Shown: positions 1 through 7,782 of the stretch, piece after piece
How positions within the stretch are numbered: the first letter of the stretch is position 1
How the letters are laid out: every line of letters begins with the position of its first letter
From: Loktanella sp. 3ANDIMAR09
GTDB taxonomy: Bacteria; Pseudomonadota; Alphaproteobacteria; Rhodobacterales; Rhodobacteraceae
Assembly (NCBI RefSeq): GCF_001420005.1
Contig: NZ_LJAK01000002.1
Span: forward strand, 310,001-374,000
Direction of reading: 5' to 3'
Length of the DNA: 64,000 nt
Program-made: the position numbers and the translations under genes
Notes under the pieces: generated by a model
Databases searched by the model: none
What the model was told of the DNA's origin: nothing
Seen by the model: only the letters and a program-made list of their open reading frames with translations

Positions 1-435
1 GTGCAATTCCTCGTGTTGCTGATCGGGGCATTTTGTGCGGCGTCAGGGATGACGTTGCTGTTGCTGTCACCTGTGTCGGATATCGTATTCCGGTCGCCGC
101 TGATTTTCGGGTGTTTTGCGTTTTCGCTGCTGTTGATGTGGTATGCCACGCGCGGGCTGTCGTCACGCTATGAGATCGACACACATCGGTCGGAACTGCG
201 GCGCGTGGTTCTGAACCGCACCGGATTGCTGACGATCCAGGCGCAGTATAGTTTCGACAGTATTGCAAACGTCTACGTCGAAGCCGTGAACGACCAGACA
301 TCGCGGCTGTGTGTGCGTTTCCGCAATGGTCCCGGTCGCATCGTTGTCGCCAGCGGCACGCCCGAGGATCTGGAACCTTTGTCTGTGCGACTGCGTCGCG
401 ACATGGTGCTGGGCGTGGTGCAACGGAACCCGTGA
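1..435 (+). CDS. Small membrane protein of unknown function (possibly 5'-truncated)
   Basis: The frame opens with GTG at the first base of the window, so the start cannot be checked and residues may be missing upstream. The 144-residue product has two hydrophobic segments (about residues 2-24 and 30-48) followed by a soluble domain of about 90 residues rich in beta-prone stretches. That domain contains YEIDTHRSELRRVVLNR and FRNGPGRIVVASG, a pattern seen in small membrane proteins with a PH-like cytoplasmic domain. I do not recognise a named family. It ends 87 bases before the YceI gene on the same strand, with no terminator between them, so the two could share a transcript. Confidence 0.6.
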   Translation: MQFLVLLIGAFCAASGMTLLLLSPVSDIVFRSPLIFGCFAFSLLLMWYATRGLSSRYEIDTHRSELRRVVLNRTGLLTIQAQYSFDSIANVYVEAVNDQTSRLCVRFRNGPGRIVVASGTPEDLEPLSVRLRRDMVLGVVQRNP

Positions 436-522
436 ACATGGAGTGTTCAAAAATGTGAAATTGCTTTTCGTGGGGCAGATCACATTTATCGCCGTGCAGA
501 CACATCAACACGGAGTACCACC

Positions 523-1098
523 ATGAAAACGATTTTCGGCACCGCCACCGCACTTGCCCTGCTGTCCACGCCCGTTCTGGCCGCACCTGCGCCCTACACG
601 CTGGACGCAAGCCACAGCCAGGTTCTGTTCAGCTACGATCACTTGGGTTTTTCCACGACCTACGGCCTGTTTTCGGGCTTTGACGGCGAAATTTCCTTTG
701 ATGCCGAAGACCCCGCTGCATCCAGCGTGTCGGTGTCGTTCCCGGTGCGCAGCATGATGACCGGCTGGGAAGCCCGTTTCGAGCATTTCATGTCTGAGGA
801 TTTCTTTGGCGCCGCTGAAGACGACATGGTCACATTCACCTCGACCGCGATCGAAGTGACCGGTGAGAACACCGCACTGATCACCGGTGACCTGAGCATG
901 AACGGCATCACCAAGGAAGTCGTTCTGGACACCGTCCTGAACCAGGCCGGTCAGCACCCGATGGCCGAGAAGGCATGGCTGGGCTTTGACGCGACAACAA
1001 CGTTGCTGCGGTCCGATTTCGAAGTCGGCGCATTCGCCCCCTTTGTCAGCGACGAAGTGCAGGTGATGATCTCGATCGAAGCTGAAGCTGCCGAATAA
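523..1098 (+). CDS. YceI family periplasmic protein
   Basis: The 191-residue product starts with a Sec signal peptide (Met, Lys, then an Ala/Leu core to LAAPAP near residue 22). It continues as a single YceI-like lipocalin-type beta-barrel domain, with typical strands such as YTLDASHSQVLFSYDHLG, FFGAAEDDMVTFTST and ITGDLSMNGITKEVVLD. YceI proteins bind polyisoprenoid lipids in a hydrophobic pocket in the periplasm; the ligand in this organism is unknown. The start is supported by CGGAGT about 8 bases upstream. A second YceI domain is fused to a cytochrome b561 in the convergent neighbour, so the two proteins probably work in related envelope redox or isoprenoid chemistry; that link is inference. 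Confidence 0.9.
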   Translation: MKTIFGTATALALLSTPVLAAPAPYTLDASHSQVLFSYDHLGFSTTYGLFSGFDGEISFDAEDPAASSVSVSFPVRSMMTGWEARFEHFMSEDFFGAAEDDMVTFTSTAIEVTGENTALITGDLSMNGITKEVVLDTVLNQAGQHPMAEKAWLGFDATTTLLRSDFEVGAFAPFVSDEVQVMISIEAEAAE

Positions 1099-1122
1099 GC
1101 GGCGCACTGATCGACCGCACGA

Positions 1123-1157
1123 GGGCCGCGCCGGGGTATTCTGGCGCGGCCCTTTTT
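1123..1157 (+). terminator. Intrinsic terminator of the yceI gene
   Basis: A perfect 10-bp stem (GGGCCGCGCC at 1123-1132 pairing with GGCGCGGCCC at 1143-1152) is followed by five T residues. It lies 25 bases after the yceI stop codon. Confidence 0.85.
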
Positions 1158-1185
1158 CCATGCGGTGGCCTGAACGGTCGATGCA

Positions 1186-1227
1186 AAACAAAGGGCCCGC
1201 TGCATGACGCAGCGGGCCCTTTGTTTT
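1186..1227. terminator. Bidirectional terminator between convergent yceI and cyt b561-yceI genes
   Basis: A long stem with about 14 perfect pairs (AAAGGGCCCGCTGC with GCAGCGGGCCCTTT) is flanked by AAAACA on the left and TGTTTT on the right. It can therefore terminate transcription from either side. Together with the hairpin at 1123-1157 it insulates the two convergent genes. Confidence 0.85.
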
Positions 1228-1250
1228 CACCGCGTGATGCGGGGTTTTCG

Positions 1251-2438
1251 TCAGTTGTTGCGTGTCGCGGTGAGGTCCATCGTGACGATCACGTCAAAAG
1301 CCAGATTGGATTCGCCTTCCATGCTTTCGCCGATATTGAATGTCTGGCGGTTCAGCGTGGTTTGCCCGGTAGCCGTGGCCGTGTCGCCGTCAAGCGTCAG
1401 CGAAAATGGCAGGGTGACGGGTGCCTCGATCCCCTTGAGCGTGAGTGTTCCGTCCGCGACATAGCTGCCGTCGTCCTGAACCGTGATGGGCGCTGCAAAG
1501 GTGGCTGTCGGGAAATTGGCCTGATTGAAAAAGTCAGGCCCCATGGCCTGATCCGTCACCGAGCCCAGCGTCAGTGACCCGATGGAGACCGTGACCTCGA
1601 CCGCGCCTGCATCCGCTGTGGCGTCGGGGTCAAAGGTGATGGATGCGGTCCAGTCGGCAAAGCTGCCTGTGACCTCGTCGCCCATCTGCACCACTGTGAT
1701 GCCAAGTGCTCCGTCCTGAACGGTCCAGTCCGATGCGACCTCGGCCAGTGCTTCGGTTGCGGGTGCCGCGGTTGTGCCTGCGGCCATGCCAGCGCCGACG
1801 CCTGCACCGATTGCCAGTGCAGCGGCGGCCAGCGCCGGAGCAGCGATTGGCGTGCGGTGATAGGCGACATCCGGCATCTGCGATTTCCCGAACCACATGC
1901 GGCGCAGGGTGGCGTCCTTGTCGATGAAATGATGTTTGAGCGCACCTGCGATATGCAGGGCAAGCGCGCCAATCAGCACCTTGGTCAGGATGATGTGCAT
2001 GCTGCCGAACAGATGCGCGACATCGGGGTCCTTGGGGACGAAAGGCAGGGATTGTCCGAACGGCCACCAGATCGGGGCGAACCCGGTCGAGGCGGCGTGG
2101 TCGATCCAGCCCGTCAGCGGCACGAGGACCAGACTGCCGTAAAGCGTCCAGTGCACGATTTCCGCAAGCAGCGTTTCCGTCTTGCGTTCAGGGTGCAGGG
2201 GGCCGGGTTTGCGATGGCCGATTGCCCAGACGATACGCAGGAGGGCCACGAAAAACAAAAGCACGCCCAAGGTCTTGTGGGTCGAAAAGAGCGTTGTCTT
2301 GATCGCGAGTGCGGAATCGGTATCCGCAGCCCAGTCATTGGCCAACGTGCCGAGGATCAGCAGGGCGAGGATGAGTACGGCCGTCAGCCAGTGAAACGTC
2401 TTGGTCACCGTGCTGTAGGTTGTCGGGGTGTCGGACAT
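1251..2438 (-). CDS. Cytochrome b561 - YceI domain fusion protein
   Basis: The 395-residue product joins two domains. Residues 1-185 form a four-helix cytochrome b561 (diheme, quinol-linked) with likely heme histidines at 16, 54, 148 and 162. Residues 197-220 form an extra Ala/Gly-rich hydrophobic segment, and residues 235-395 form a YceI lipocalin-like domain that would sit in the periplasm. The start at 2438 is chosen because AAAGGAT lies about 10 bases upstream; a longer frame to 2516 lacks both an RBS and homology. The b561 part probably passes electrons between quinol and a ligand carried by the YceI barrel (inference). It is divergent from fabD and convergent with the stand-alone yceI gene. 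Confidence 0.88.
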   Translation of the reverse strand: MSDTPTTYSTVTKTFHWLTAVLILALLILGTLANDWAADTDSALAIKTTLFSTHKTLGVLLFFVALLRIVWAIGHRKPGPLHPERKTETLLAEIVHWTLYGSLVLVPLTGWIDHAASTGFAPIWWPFGQSLPFVPKDPDVAHLFGSMHIILTKVLIGALALHIAGALKHHFIDKDATLRRMWFGKSQMPDVAYHRTPIAAPALAAAALAIGAGVGAGMAAGTTAAPATEALAEVASDWTVQDGALGITVVQMGDEVTGSFADWTASITFDPDATADAGAVEVTVSIGSLTLGSVTDQAMGPDFFNQANFPTATFAAPITVQDDGSYVADGTLTLKGIEAPVTLPFSLTLDGDTATATGQTTLNRQTFNIGESMEGESNLAFDVIVTMDLTATRNN

Positions 2439-2575
2439 GGGCGCAAATCCTTTCAATTTGGTGCAGATATAGCCTGTTCCAAAGCAAGGTCGCAATTTGC
2501 ATTGACGCAGAGGCATTGTGCGACTTGGGGGCTTTGGCTATCCAAGCCGTCAATTGACAAATGACAGGAGACCTC

Positions 2576-3514
2576 ATGCGCGCATTCGTTTTTCCCGGCC
2601 AAGGGGCCCAGACCATAGGGATGGGCAAGGCGCTGGCGGAGGCCTATCCGGCGGCGCAGGCCGTTTTCGACACCGTGGACGACGCCTTGGGCGAAAAGCT
2701 GTCCGCGCTGATCTGGGACGGTGACGCCGACACGCTGCAATTGACCCGCAATGCCCAACCCGCGCTGATGGCGACGTCGCTGGCTGCCATGGCGGCACTC
2801 GAGGCCGAGGGGATCACGATATCCGATGCGGCCTATGTGGCGGGGCATTCGCTGGGTGAATATTCGGCACTGGCGGCGGCTGGCGCATTGGACATTGCAG
2901 ACTGCGCGCGGCTGCTGCGCACGCGCGGCGAGGCGATGCAGAATGCCGTGCCCGTCGGCGAGGGTGCCATGGCTGCGGTGCTGGGGCTGAGCATCGCGCA
3001 GGTCGAGGTGGTGGTCGCCGCCGCCGCTGACGCGGGCGTCTGCGAGGTGGCGAACGAAAACGATCCGTCCCAGACCGTGATTTCCGGGGCCAAGGCCGCG
3101 GTGGAACGTGCGGCTGTTCTGGCAAAGGAGGCCGGTGCGAAGCGTGCCCTGATGCTGCCGGTTTCGGCCCCGTTTCATTGTGCGCTGATGGCACCCGCAG
3201 CGCAGGTGATGCAGGAGGCGCTGTCTGCCGTGACAATCCGCGCCCCGCGTGTTCCGGTTGTGGCGAATGTCAAAGCAACTGCTGTGACGGACCCTGACGA
3301 GATTCGCGCCCTGCTGGTTGCGCAGGTTGCGGGTCGCGTGCGGTGGTCCACGTCTGTTGCGTGGATGGCCGATCAGGGGGTCACGGCATTTACCGAGATC
3401 GGTGCAGGCAAGGCATTGTCCGGCATGATCCGCAGGATCGCAAAAGACGCGGCGTGTGCGAATGTCGGCACGCCCGAAGAGGCAAAGGCGGTTGCAGCCG
3501 CGATGAAGGGATAA
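2576..3514 (+). CDS. fabD: Malonyl-CoA:ACP transacylase FabD
   Basis: The enzyme transfers malonyl from CoA to acyl carrier protein to supply type II fatty-acid synthesis in the cytoplasm. The 312-residue length is normal. The nucleophile motif GHSLGEYSA places Ser92, with Arg117 and His201 (SAPFHC) completing the active site at the same numbers as in E. coli FabD; FPGQG opens the fold at residues 6-10. The start is the ATG at 2576, behind CAGGAGA at 2564-2570; an in-frame ATG at 2561 has the Shine-Dalgarno inside the coding region and is less likely. It begins the run fabD-fabG-acpP-fabF and is only three bases from fabG. Confidence 0.96.
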   Translation: MRAFVFPGQGAQTIGMGKALAEAYPAAQAVFDTVDDALGEKLSALIWDGDADTLQLTRNAQPALMATSLAAMAALEAEGITISDAAYVAGHSLGEYSALAAAGALDIADCARLLRTRGEAMQNAVPVGEGAMAAVLGLSIAQVEVVVAAAADAGVCEVANENDPSQTVISGAKAAVERAAVLAKEAGAKRALMLPVSAPFHCALMAPAAQVMQEALSAVTIRAPRVPVVANVKATAVTDPDEIRALLVAQVAGRVRWSTSVAWMADQGVTAFTEIGAGKALSGMIRRIAKDAACANVGTPEEAKAVAAAMKG

Positions 3515-3517
3515 GAG

Positions 3518-4255
3518 ATGTTCGATTTGACAGGTAAGAATGCGCTGGTGACGGGTGCCTCTGGCGGGATCGGCGGGGCCATTGCGACCGCGCTGCATGG
3601 GGCGGGGGCCACGGTGGGTCTGTCCGGCACACGGGTCGAACCGCTGGAGGCGCTTGCGGCCGAGCTGGGCGAACGGGTTCACGTGCTGCCTTGCAACCTG
3701 AGCGATGCAGAGGCCGTCACGGCACTGCCGAAACAGGCGATCGAGGCGATGGGGTCGCTGGACATTCTGGTGAACAACGCCGGGATCACGCGCGACAACA
3801 TCTTTATGCGGATGTCGGATGATGAATGGGCCAGCGTGCTGGACGTCAACCTGACATCCAGCATGCGGCTGTGCAAAGGGGCCATTCGCGGCATGATGAA
3901 ATCGCGTTGGGGCCGGATCGTGAACATCACCTCCGTCGTTGGCGCGACCGGCAACCCCGGTCAGGCGAATTATGCAGCGAGCAAGGCCGGTATGGTCGGC
4001 ATGAGCAAATCCATCGCCTACGAGGTCGCAAGTCGCGGAATCACGGTCAACTGCGTGGCACCCGGTTTCATCGCCACACCGATGACAGACGCACTGAACG
4101 ACGAACAGCGCAGCGGTATTCTGGGCCAGATTCCGGCAGGCAGGATGGGCGAGGCAGACGAGATTGCAGCCGCTGTTCTGTATCTGGCAAGCCCCGAGGC
4201 TGCCTACGTCACCGGTGCGACCTTGCATGTGAATGGCGGAATGGCCATGCTCTGA
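3518..4255 (+). CDS. fabG: 3-oxoacyl-[ACP] reductase FabG
   Basis: This short-chain dehydrogenase reduces beta-ketoacyl-ACP with NADPH in each elongation round. Its 245 residues carry the dinucleotide motif GASGGIG at 13-19, NNAG at 86-89 and the catalytic Ser139, Tyr152 and Lys156 (YAASK). The C-terminal NGGMAML matches the FabG tail. It starts three bases after fabD, so the two are surely co-transcribed. A 135-base gap with its own promoter then separates it from acpP. Confidence 0.96.
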   Translation: MFDLTGKNALVTGASGGIGGAIATALHGAGATVGLSGTRVEPLEALAAELGERVHVLPCNLSDAEAVTALPKQAIEAMGSLDILVNNAGITRDNIFMRMSDDEWASVLDVNLTSSMRLCKGAIRGMMKSRWGRIVNITSVVGATGNPGQANYAASKAGMVGMSKSIAYEVASRGITVNCVAPGFIATPMTDALNDEQRSGILGQIPAGRMGEADEIAAAVLYLASPEAAYVTGATLHVNGGMAML

Positions 4256-4283
4256 GCCGTGACCGGTCTGAGTGCGAAAGCGT

Positions 4284-4311
4284 TTGCGTGCTCTCGTTTC
4301 TCTGCTATAGG
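4284..4311 (+). promoter_or_regulatory. Probable sigma-70 type promoter of acpP
   Basis: TTGCGT (4284-4289) and TATAGG (4306-4311) are separated by 16 bases. They lie about 80 bases upstream of acpP, which fits the need to express ACP far above its neighbours. Confidence 0.6.
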
Positions 4312-4327
4312 CCGGGCGGAAACGAAT

Positions 4328-4349
4328 AAACGGGCCATTTGGTCCGTTT
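4328..4349 (+). promoter_or_regulatory. Hairpin in the acpP 5' leader
   Basis: A ten-pair stem with one G-T wobble (AAACGGGCCA with TGGTCCGTTT, two-base turn) lies between the predicted acpP promoter and its RBS (GAGGA at 4379-4383). There is no T-tract, so it is not a terminator. It may stabilise the abundant acpP mRNA (inference). Confidence 0.5.
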
Positions 4350-4390
4350 CAAAACCGGGGCATGCCCCATACAGAACGTGAGGATATTTC

Positions 4391-4624
4391 ATGAGCGACG
4401 TCGAAGGCCGCGTACGCAAGATCGTTGTAGAGCATCTTGGTGTTGAAGAAGACAAAGTCGTCGAAAGCGCGTCGTTCATCGACGACCTGGGCGCAGACAG
4501 CCTCGACACCGTCGAGCTGGTGATGGCATTCGAAGAGGAATTCGGTATCGAAATCCCCGACGATGCAGCCGAGACCATCCAGACGTTCGGCGATGCGGTC
4601 AAGTTCATCAAGGGCGCGCTGTAA
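4391..4624 (+). CDS. acpP: Acyl carrier protein AcpP
   Basis: This is the 77-residue acidic carrier that holds growing acyl chains on a 4'-phosphopantetheine arm. The attachment site is Ser37 in GADSLD, followed by the recognition helix [13 protein letters not shown]. Length and charge are standard. It sits between fabG and fabF with its own predicted promoter and a strong terminator, so it can be made as a short abundant monocistronic message as well as by read-through. Confidence 0.97.
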   Translation: MSDVEGRVRKIVVEHLGVEEDKVVESASFIDDLGADSLDTVELVMAFEEEFGIEIPDDAAETIQTFGDAVKFIKGAL

Positions 4625-4659
4625 GCCAGCGTTCCGGTCCTCTTGGACCTTCTGATACA

Positions 4660-4691
4660 AAAGACCCCCGGTTCAGCCGGGGGTCTTTTTT
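4660..4691 (+). terminator. Intrinsic terminator after acpP
   Basis: GACCCCCGG (4663-4671) pairs with CCGGGGGTC (4677-4685), extended by flanking A/T pairs and followed by six T residues. It ends 67 bases after the acpP stop and separates acpP from fabF. Confidence 0.9.
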
Positions 4692-4837
4692 GTTGTGATG
4701 GGGCCTTTGATCGGCTGAATCGCGCGGATTGCCGGGGTGACCCGTGCAGGTGACTGCATCGCTGCCCTGCGGCACTTGCCCCTGCTGACGATGTTACGGT
4801 ATCAGGTCGGCAATTCTCTGTCGGAAAGGTACGAATT

Positions 4838-6100
4838 ATGCGCCGGGTCGTTGTTACGGGATTGGGACTTGTCACGCCGCTGGCCGATGGGGTCGAGGCA
4901 AGCTGGAGCCGCATTCTGGACGGGCAGTCTGGTGCCGGTCCGATCACCCAGTTTGATCCCACCGGGCTGGCAACCACCTATGCTTGCGAGGTGCCACGCG
5001 GTGACGGGACCGACGGCACGTTCAATGCCGACGCGTACATGGAGCCGAAAGAGCAGCGCAAGGTCGATACATTCATCATGTTCGGCATCGCGGCAGCACA
5101 GCAGGCGATCGAGGATTCCGGCTGGGCACCGACCGCGACCGAGGATCTGGAACGCACCGGCGTTCTGATCGGGTCGGGGATCGGTGGTCTGAATTCCATC
5201 GCGAACACTGCGATCATGATGGAAGAAAAAGGCCCGCGCCGTGTGTCGCCGTTCTTTGTGCCGGGGGCGTTGATCAACCTGATTTCCGGGCAGGTCAGCA
5301 TCCGCTACGGGTTCAAGGGGCCGAACCATTCGGTCGTGACCGCCTGTTCGACCGGTGCGCACGCCATCGGCGACGCCAGCCGTCTGATCCAGTATGGGGA
5401 TGCGGATGTGATGATCGCAGGTGGGGCCGAGGCCGCGATCTGCAAGATCGGTATCGCGGGGTTCAACGCCTGCAAGGCCTTGTCCACGGACCGTGCGGAC
5501 GATCCCACCAAGGCGTCGCGCCCCTGGGACAAGGACCGTGACGGTTTCGTCATGGGCGAGGGTGCGGGTATCGTCGTGCTGGAAGAATACGAGCATGCCA
5601 AGGCGCGCGGGGCCAAGATCTATGCCGAGGTCAAGGGCTATGGTCTGTCGGGCGACGCGCATCACATCACTGCACCGCCCCCTGATCACGAAGGGGCAGA
5701 GCGTGCGATGCGTGCGGCCTGCCGGAATGCCGGGATCACCCCGCAGGACATCAACTATGTCAACGCGCATGGCACCTCGACCATGGCCGACACCATCGAA
5801 CTGGGTGCCGTGGAACGTATGGTCGGGCCGGAAGCTGCGGCCAAACTGGTGATGTCGTCGACGAAATCCGCAACCGGTCACCTGCTGGGTGCCGCGGGTG
5901 CGATCGAGGCGATTTTCAGCATTCTGGCGATCCGTGATCAGGTGGCACCGCCGACGTTGAACCTGGATCAGGTCGATGCCGAAACGCAGGTCGATCTGTG
6001 CGCCAACGAAAAACGCCCCTGCAAGATCGACATTGCCTTGTCGAATTCATTTGGATTCGGCGGAACCAACGCAAGTCTGGTGTTGGGGAAGGTCGAATAA
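4838..6100 (+). CDS. fabF: 3-oxoacyl-[ACP] synthase II FabF
   Basis: This condensing enzyme elongates acyl-ACP with malonyl-ACP. The 420-residue thiolase-fold protein keeps the catalytic Cys170 (VVTACSTG), His311 (NAHGTST), Lys343 and His348 (KSATGHLLGAAG). The C-terminal SNSFGFGGTNASLVL is typical. GGAAAGG lies 12 bases upstream of the ATG. The stop is followed at once by the ATG of mltG (6101), so translation of the two is tightly linked. Confidence 0.96.
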   Translation: MRRVVVTGLGLVTPLADGVEASWSRILDGQSGAGPITQFDPTGLATTYACEVPRGDGTDGTFNADAYMEPKEQRKVDTFIMFGIAAAQQAIEDSGWAPTATEDLERTGVLIGSGIGGLNSIANTAIMMEEKGPRRVSPFFVPGALINLISGQVSIRYGFKGPNHSVVTACSTGAHAIGDASRLIQYGDADVMIAGGAEAAICKIGIAGFNACKALSTDRADDPTKASRPWDKDRDGFVMGEGAGIVVLEEYEHAKARGAKIYAEVKGYGLSGDAHHITAPPPDHEGAERAMRAACRNAGITPQDINYVNAHGTSTMADTIELGAVERMVGPEAAAKLVMSSTKSATGHLLGAAGAIEAIFSILAIRDQVAPPTLNLDQVDAETQVDLCANEKRPCKIDIALSNSFGFGGTNASLVLGKVE

Positions 6101-7261
6101 ATGTGGCGACACATCGCGTCCAACGCACTGACGTTCATGGTCGTGGCGCTGTTTGTCAGTGCAGGCGTCGTGGCGTGGGGCACGCAGCAGTACAGTAACC
6201 CCGGCCCATTGGCGCAAGGGATCTGTCTGCAGGTGCCCGGCGGGTCGAACATGCGGCGGGTGAGCGAGGATCTGGAGGCGCAGGGCGCTGTCAGTTCGGC
6301 TGCCATTTTTCGCATGGGCGCGGATTACACCGAAAAGGCATCCGAGCTAAAGGCAGGCAGTTTCCTGATTGCCGAAGGCGCATCAATGGCCGAGATCGTG
6401 GATACGGTGACGCGCGGCGGGGCCAGCACATGCGGTACCGAGATCGTCTACCGCGTCGGTGTGCGGGTTAACGAGGTGCAGGTGCGGGAACTGGACCCTG
6501 CCACCGGTCGCTATGAGGAAGTTGCCGCATTCACGCCGGGCGAAGGTGAAGTGCCGTCTGAATACACTGCGGTGCTGGATGCCGCGGACACGCGCCTGAG
6601 ACTGGCCGTGGCCGAAGGCACGACCGCCTGGCAGGTGGTGCAGGCGCTGAATGCGATTGACGTGCTGGAAGGCCCCTTGGACGACATTCCGGCAGAAGGG
6701 AGTCTGGCACCCGATAGCTATGAGTTTACCGCAGGCATTACGCGGGGCAGCATCATTGACCGGATGACCGAGCGCCAAGAGAATATTCTGGCCGAAGCCT
6801 GGGCTGCGCGTGTCGACGGGTTGCCGCTGGATTCGCCGGAAGAGGCACTGATCCTTGCGTCGTTGATCGAAAAGGAAACCGCTGTTGCCGACGAGCGTCG
6901 TCAGGTTGCCAGCGTTTTCGTCAACCGCCTGGAACGCGGCATGCGTCTGCAAACGGACCCTGCCGTCATCTATGGTGTCACCGAGGGGCGTAGCGTGCTT
7001 GATCGCGGGTTGCGGCGTAGCGAGTTGGATACGCCGACGCCGTGGAATACCTACACGATCCCGGCCTTGCCACCCACGCCCATCGCCAACCCCGGGCGGG
7101 CAAGCATCGAGGCCGCACTTGATCCCGATACAACGGACTATGTGTTCTTTGTCGCCGATGGCACGGGTGGGCATGCATTCGCGACCAACCTTGATGACCA
7201 CAATCGTAATGTCGCCGCCTGGCGTGTCATCGAGGCAGAGCGCGCAGCCAACGATGGTTAA
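6101..7261 (+). CDS. mltG: Endolytic murein transglycosylase MltG (YceG)
   Basis: MltG cleaves nascent glycan strands at the inner membrane and is thought to terminate peptidoglycan polymerisation. The 386-residue protein has one N-terminal membrane helix (about residues 9-27). The YceG catalytic domain includes SLAPDSYEF (201-209), the active-site Glu257 in ASLIEKET, and the conserved VNRLERGMRLQTDPAVIYG region at 274-292. It begins on the base after the fabF stop, a fabF-mltG order common in Rhodobacterales. It is the last gene before the GTA cluster. Confidence 0.93.
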   Translation: MWRHIASNALTFMVVALFVSAGVVAWGTQQYSNPGPLAQGICLQVPGGSNMRRVSEDLEAQGAVSSAAIFRMGADYTEKASELKAGSFLIAEGASMAEIVDTVTRGGASTCGTEIVYRVGVRVNEVQVRELDPATGRYEEVAAFTPGEGEVPSEYTAVLDAADTRLRLAVAEGTTAWQVVQALNAIDVLEGPLDDIPAEGSLAPDSYEFTAGITRGSIIDRMTERQENILAEAWAARVDGLPLDSPEEALILASLIEKETAVADERRQVASVFVNRLERGMRLQTDPAVIYGVTEGRSVLDRGLRRSELDTPTPWNTYTIPALPPTPIANPGRASIEAALDPDTTDYVFFVADGTGGHAFATNLDDHNRNVAAWRVIEAERAANDG

Positions 7262-7271
7262 GCGCGCTGAT

Positions 7272-7286
7272 CTAACGGACCGTTAG
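7272..7286. promoter_or_regulatory. Palindrome upstream of the GTA cluster (candidate operator)
   Basis: CTAACGG and CCGTTAG form a perfect 7-bp inverted repeat around one central A, just after mltG. An AT-rich patch with a possible -10 (TAAAAT at 7320-7325) follows. GTA transcription in Rhodobacter capsulatus is switched on by the activator GafA; whether this palindrome is its site here is unproven. Confidence 0.4.
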
Positions 7287-7330
7287 GGGCTCCGGCCTGT
7301 CAGGGCACTGTATTTATTGTAAAATTAATG

Positions 7331-7355
7331 GCTCGCCTTCTAGCTGGAGGCGGGC
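7331..7355 (+). promoter_or_regulatory. Stem-loop in the mltG-GTA gap
   Basis: GCTCGCCT (7331-7338) pairs with AGGCGGGC (7348-7355), with one wobble and a nine-base loop. There is no T-run after it. It may be a weak mltG terminator or a structure in the GTA mRNA leader. The rest of the 176-base gap shows no gene. Confidence 0.4.
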
Positions 7356-7437
7356 CGATTTCGTTCTGACGTGCCGGTTGCGCCGTCATGCCGCCGTTTG
7401 TCGGAATGGCTTGGCCAGACCTGATTGGCGGAAGCAG

Positions 7438-7782
7438 ATGACAGATAATGACGACCCGAACGGGGACGGGCGTGCTGCGGCATTGTCCCGGCAGCACGAA
7501 ATTGCAGGGCTATATGCGACGCTGCGCGCCGCGATCCTGAAAGAGATCGAAACGCTGGGCGCGTCTGACGGGGCCTCGCCGAAACTGTTGGTTGGCAAGA
7601 TCGGCGAGTTGTCGGCGGCCCATCTGATCCTACTGAAAGCAGAGGAGGCCTTTCGTGAGAAATACGCCCAAGACGATGCGAATATCCCCGACTACGACGC
7701 ATTGCGCGTTGAGATCGGGTGCGCACTTGATCGCATCAGGGCCAGCCTCGCAACAGAAGGCGTTTCTGGCGGGGCTGAGTGA
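7438..7782 (+). CDS. GTA small terminase subunit (g1)
   Basis: The 114-residue, mostly helical protein lies in the g1 position of the RcGTA cluster, whose product was shown in R. capsulatus to be a small terminase. There it helps load host DNA without a pac-site preference. The start at 7438 is taken because GGAAG lies just upstream and the product length then fits g1; an upstream in-frame Met at 7378 gives an Arg/Cys-rich extension with no family likeness. The C-terminus overlaps the start of the large terminase. Identification rests mainly on position, since g1 proteins diverge quickly. Confidence 0.78.
   Translation: MTDNDDPNGDGRAAALSRQHEIAGLYATLRAAILKEIETLGASDGASPKLLVGKIGELSAAHLILLKAEEAFREKYAQDDANIPDYDALRVEIGCALDRIRASLATEGVSGGAE

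Noticed and set aside
2453-4228. A 591-codon open frame antisense to fabD-fabG
   Set aside because: fabD and fabG are unmistakable, and the antisense product is His/Arg/Cys-rich without recognisable features.
7655-7726. Upstream GTG start for the GTA large terminase with a good GAGGAGG
   Set aside because: It would overlap g1 by 128 bases and add 24 residues with no likeness to TerL; the Shine-Dalgarno-like bases are explained by Glu-Glu codons of g1. Not fully excluded.
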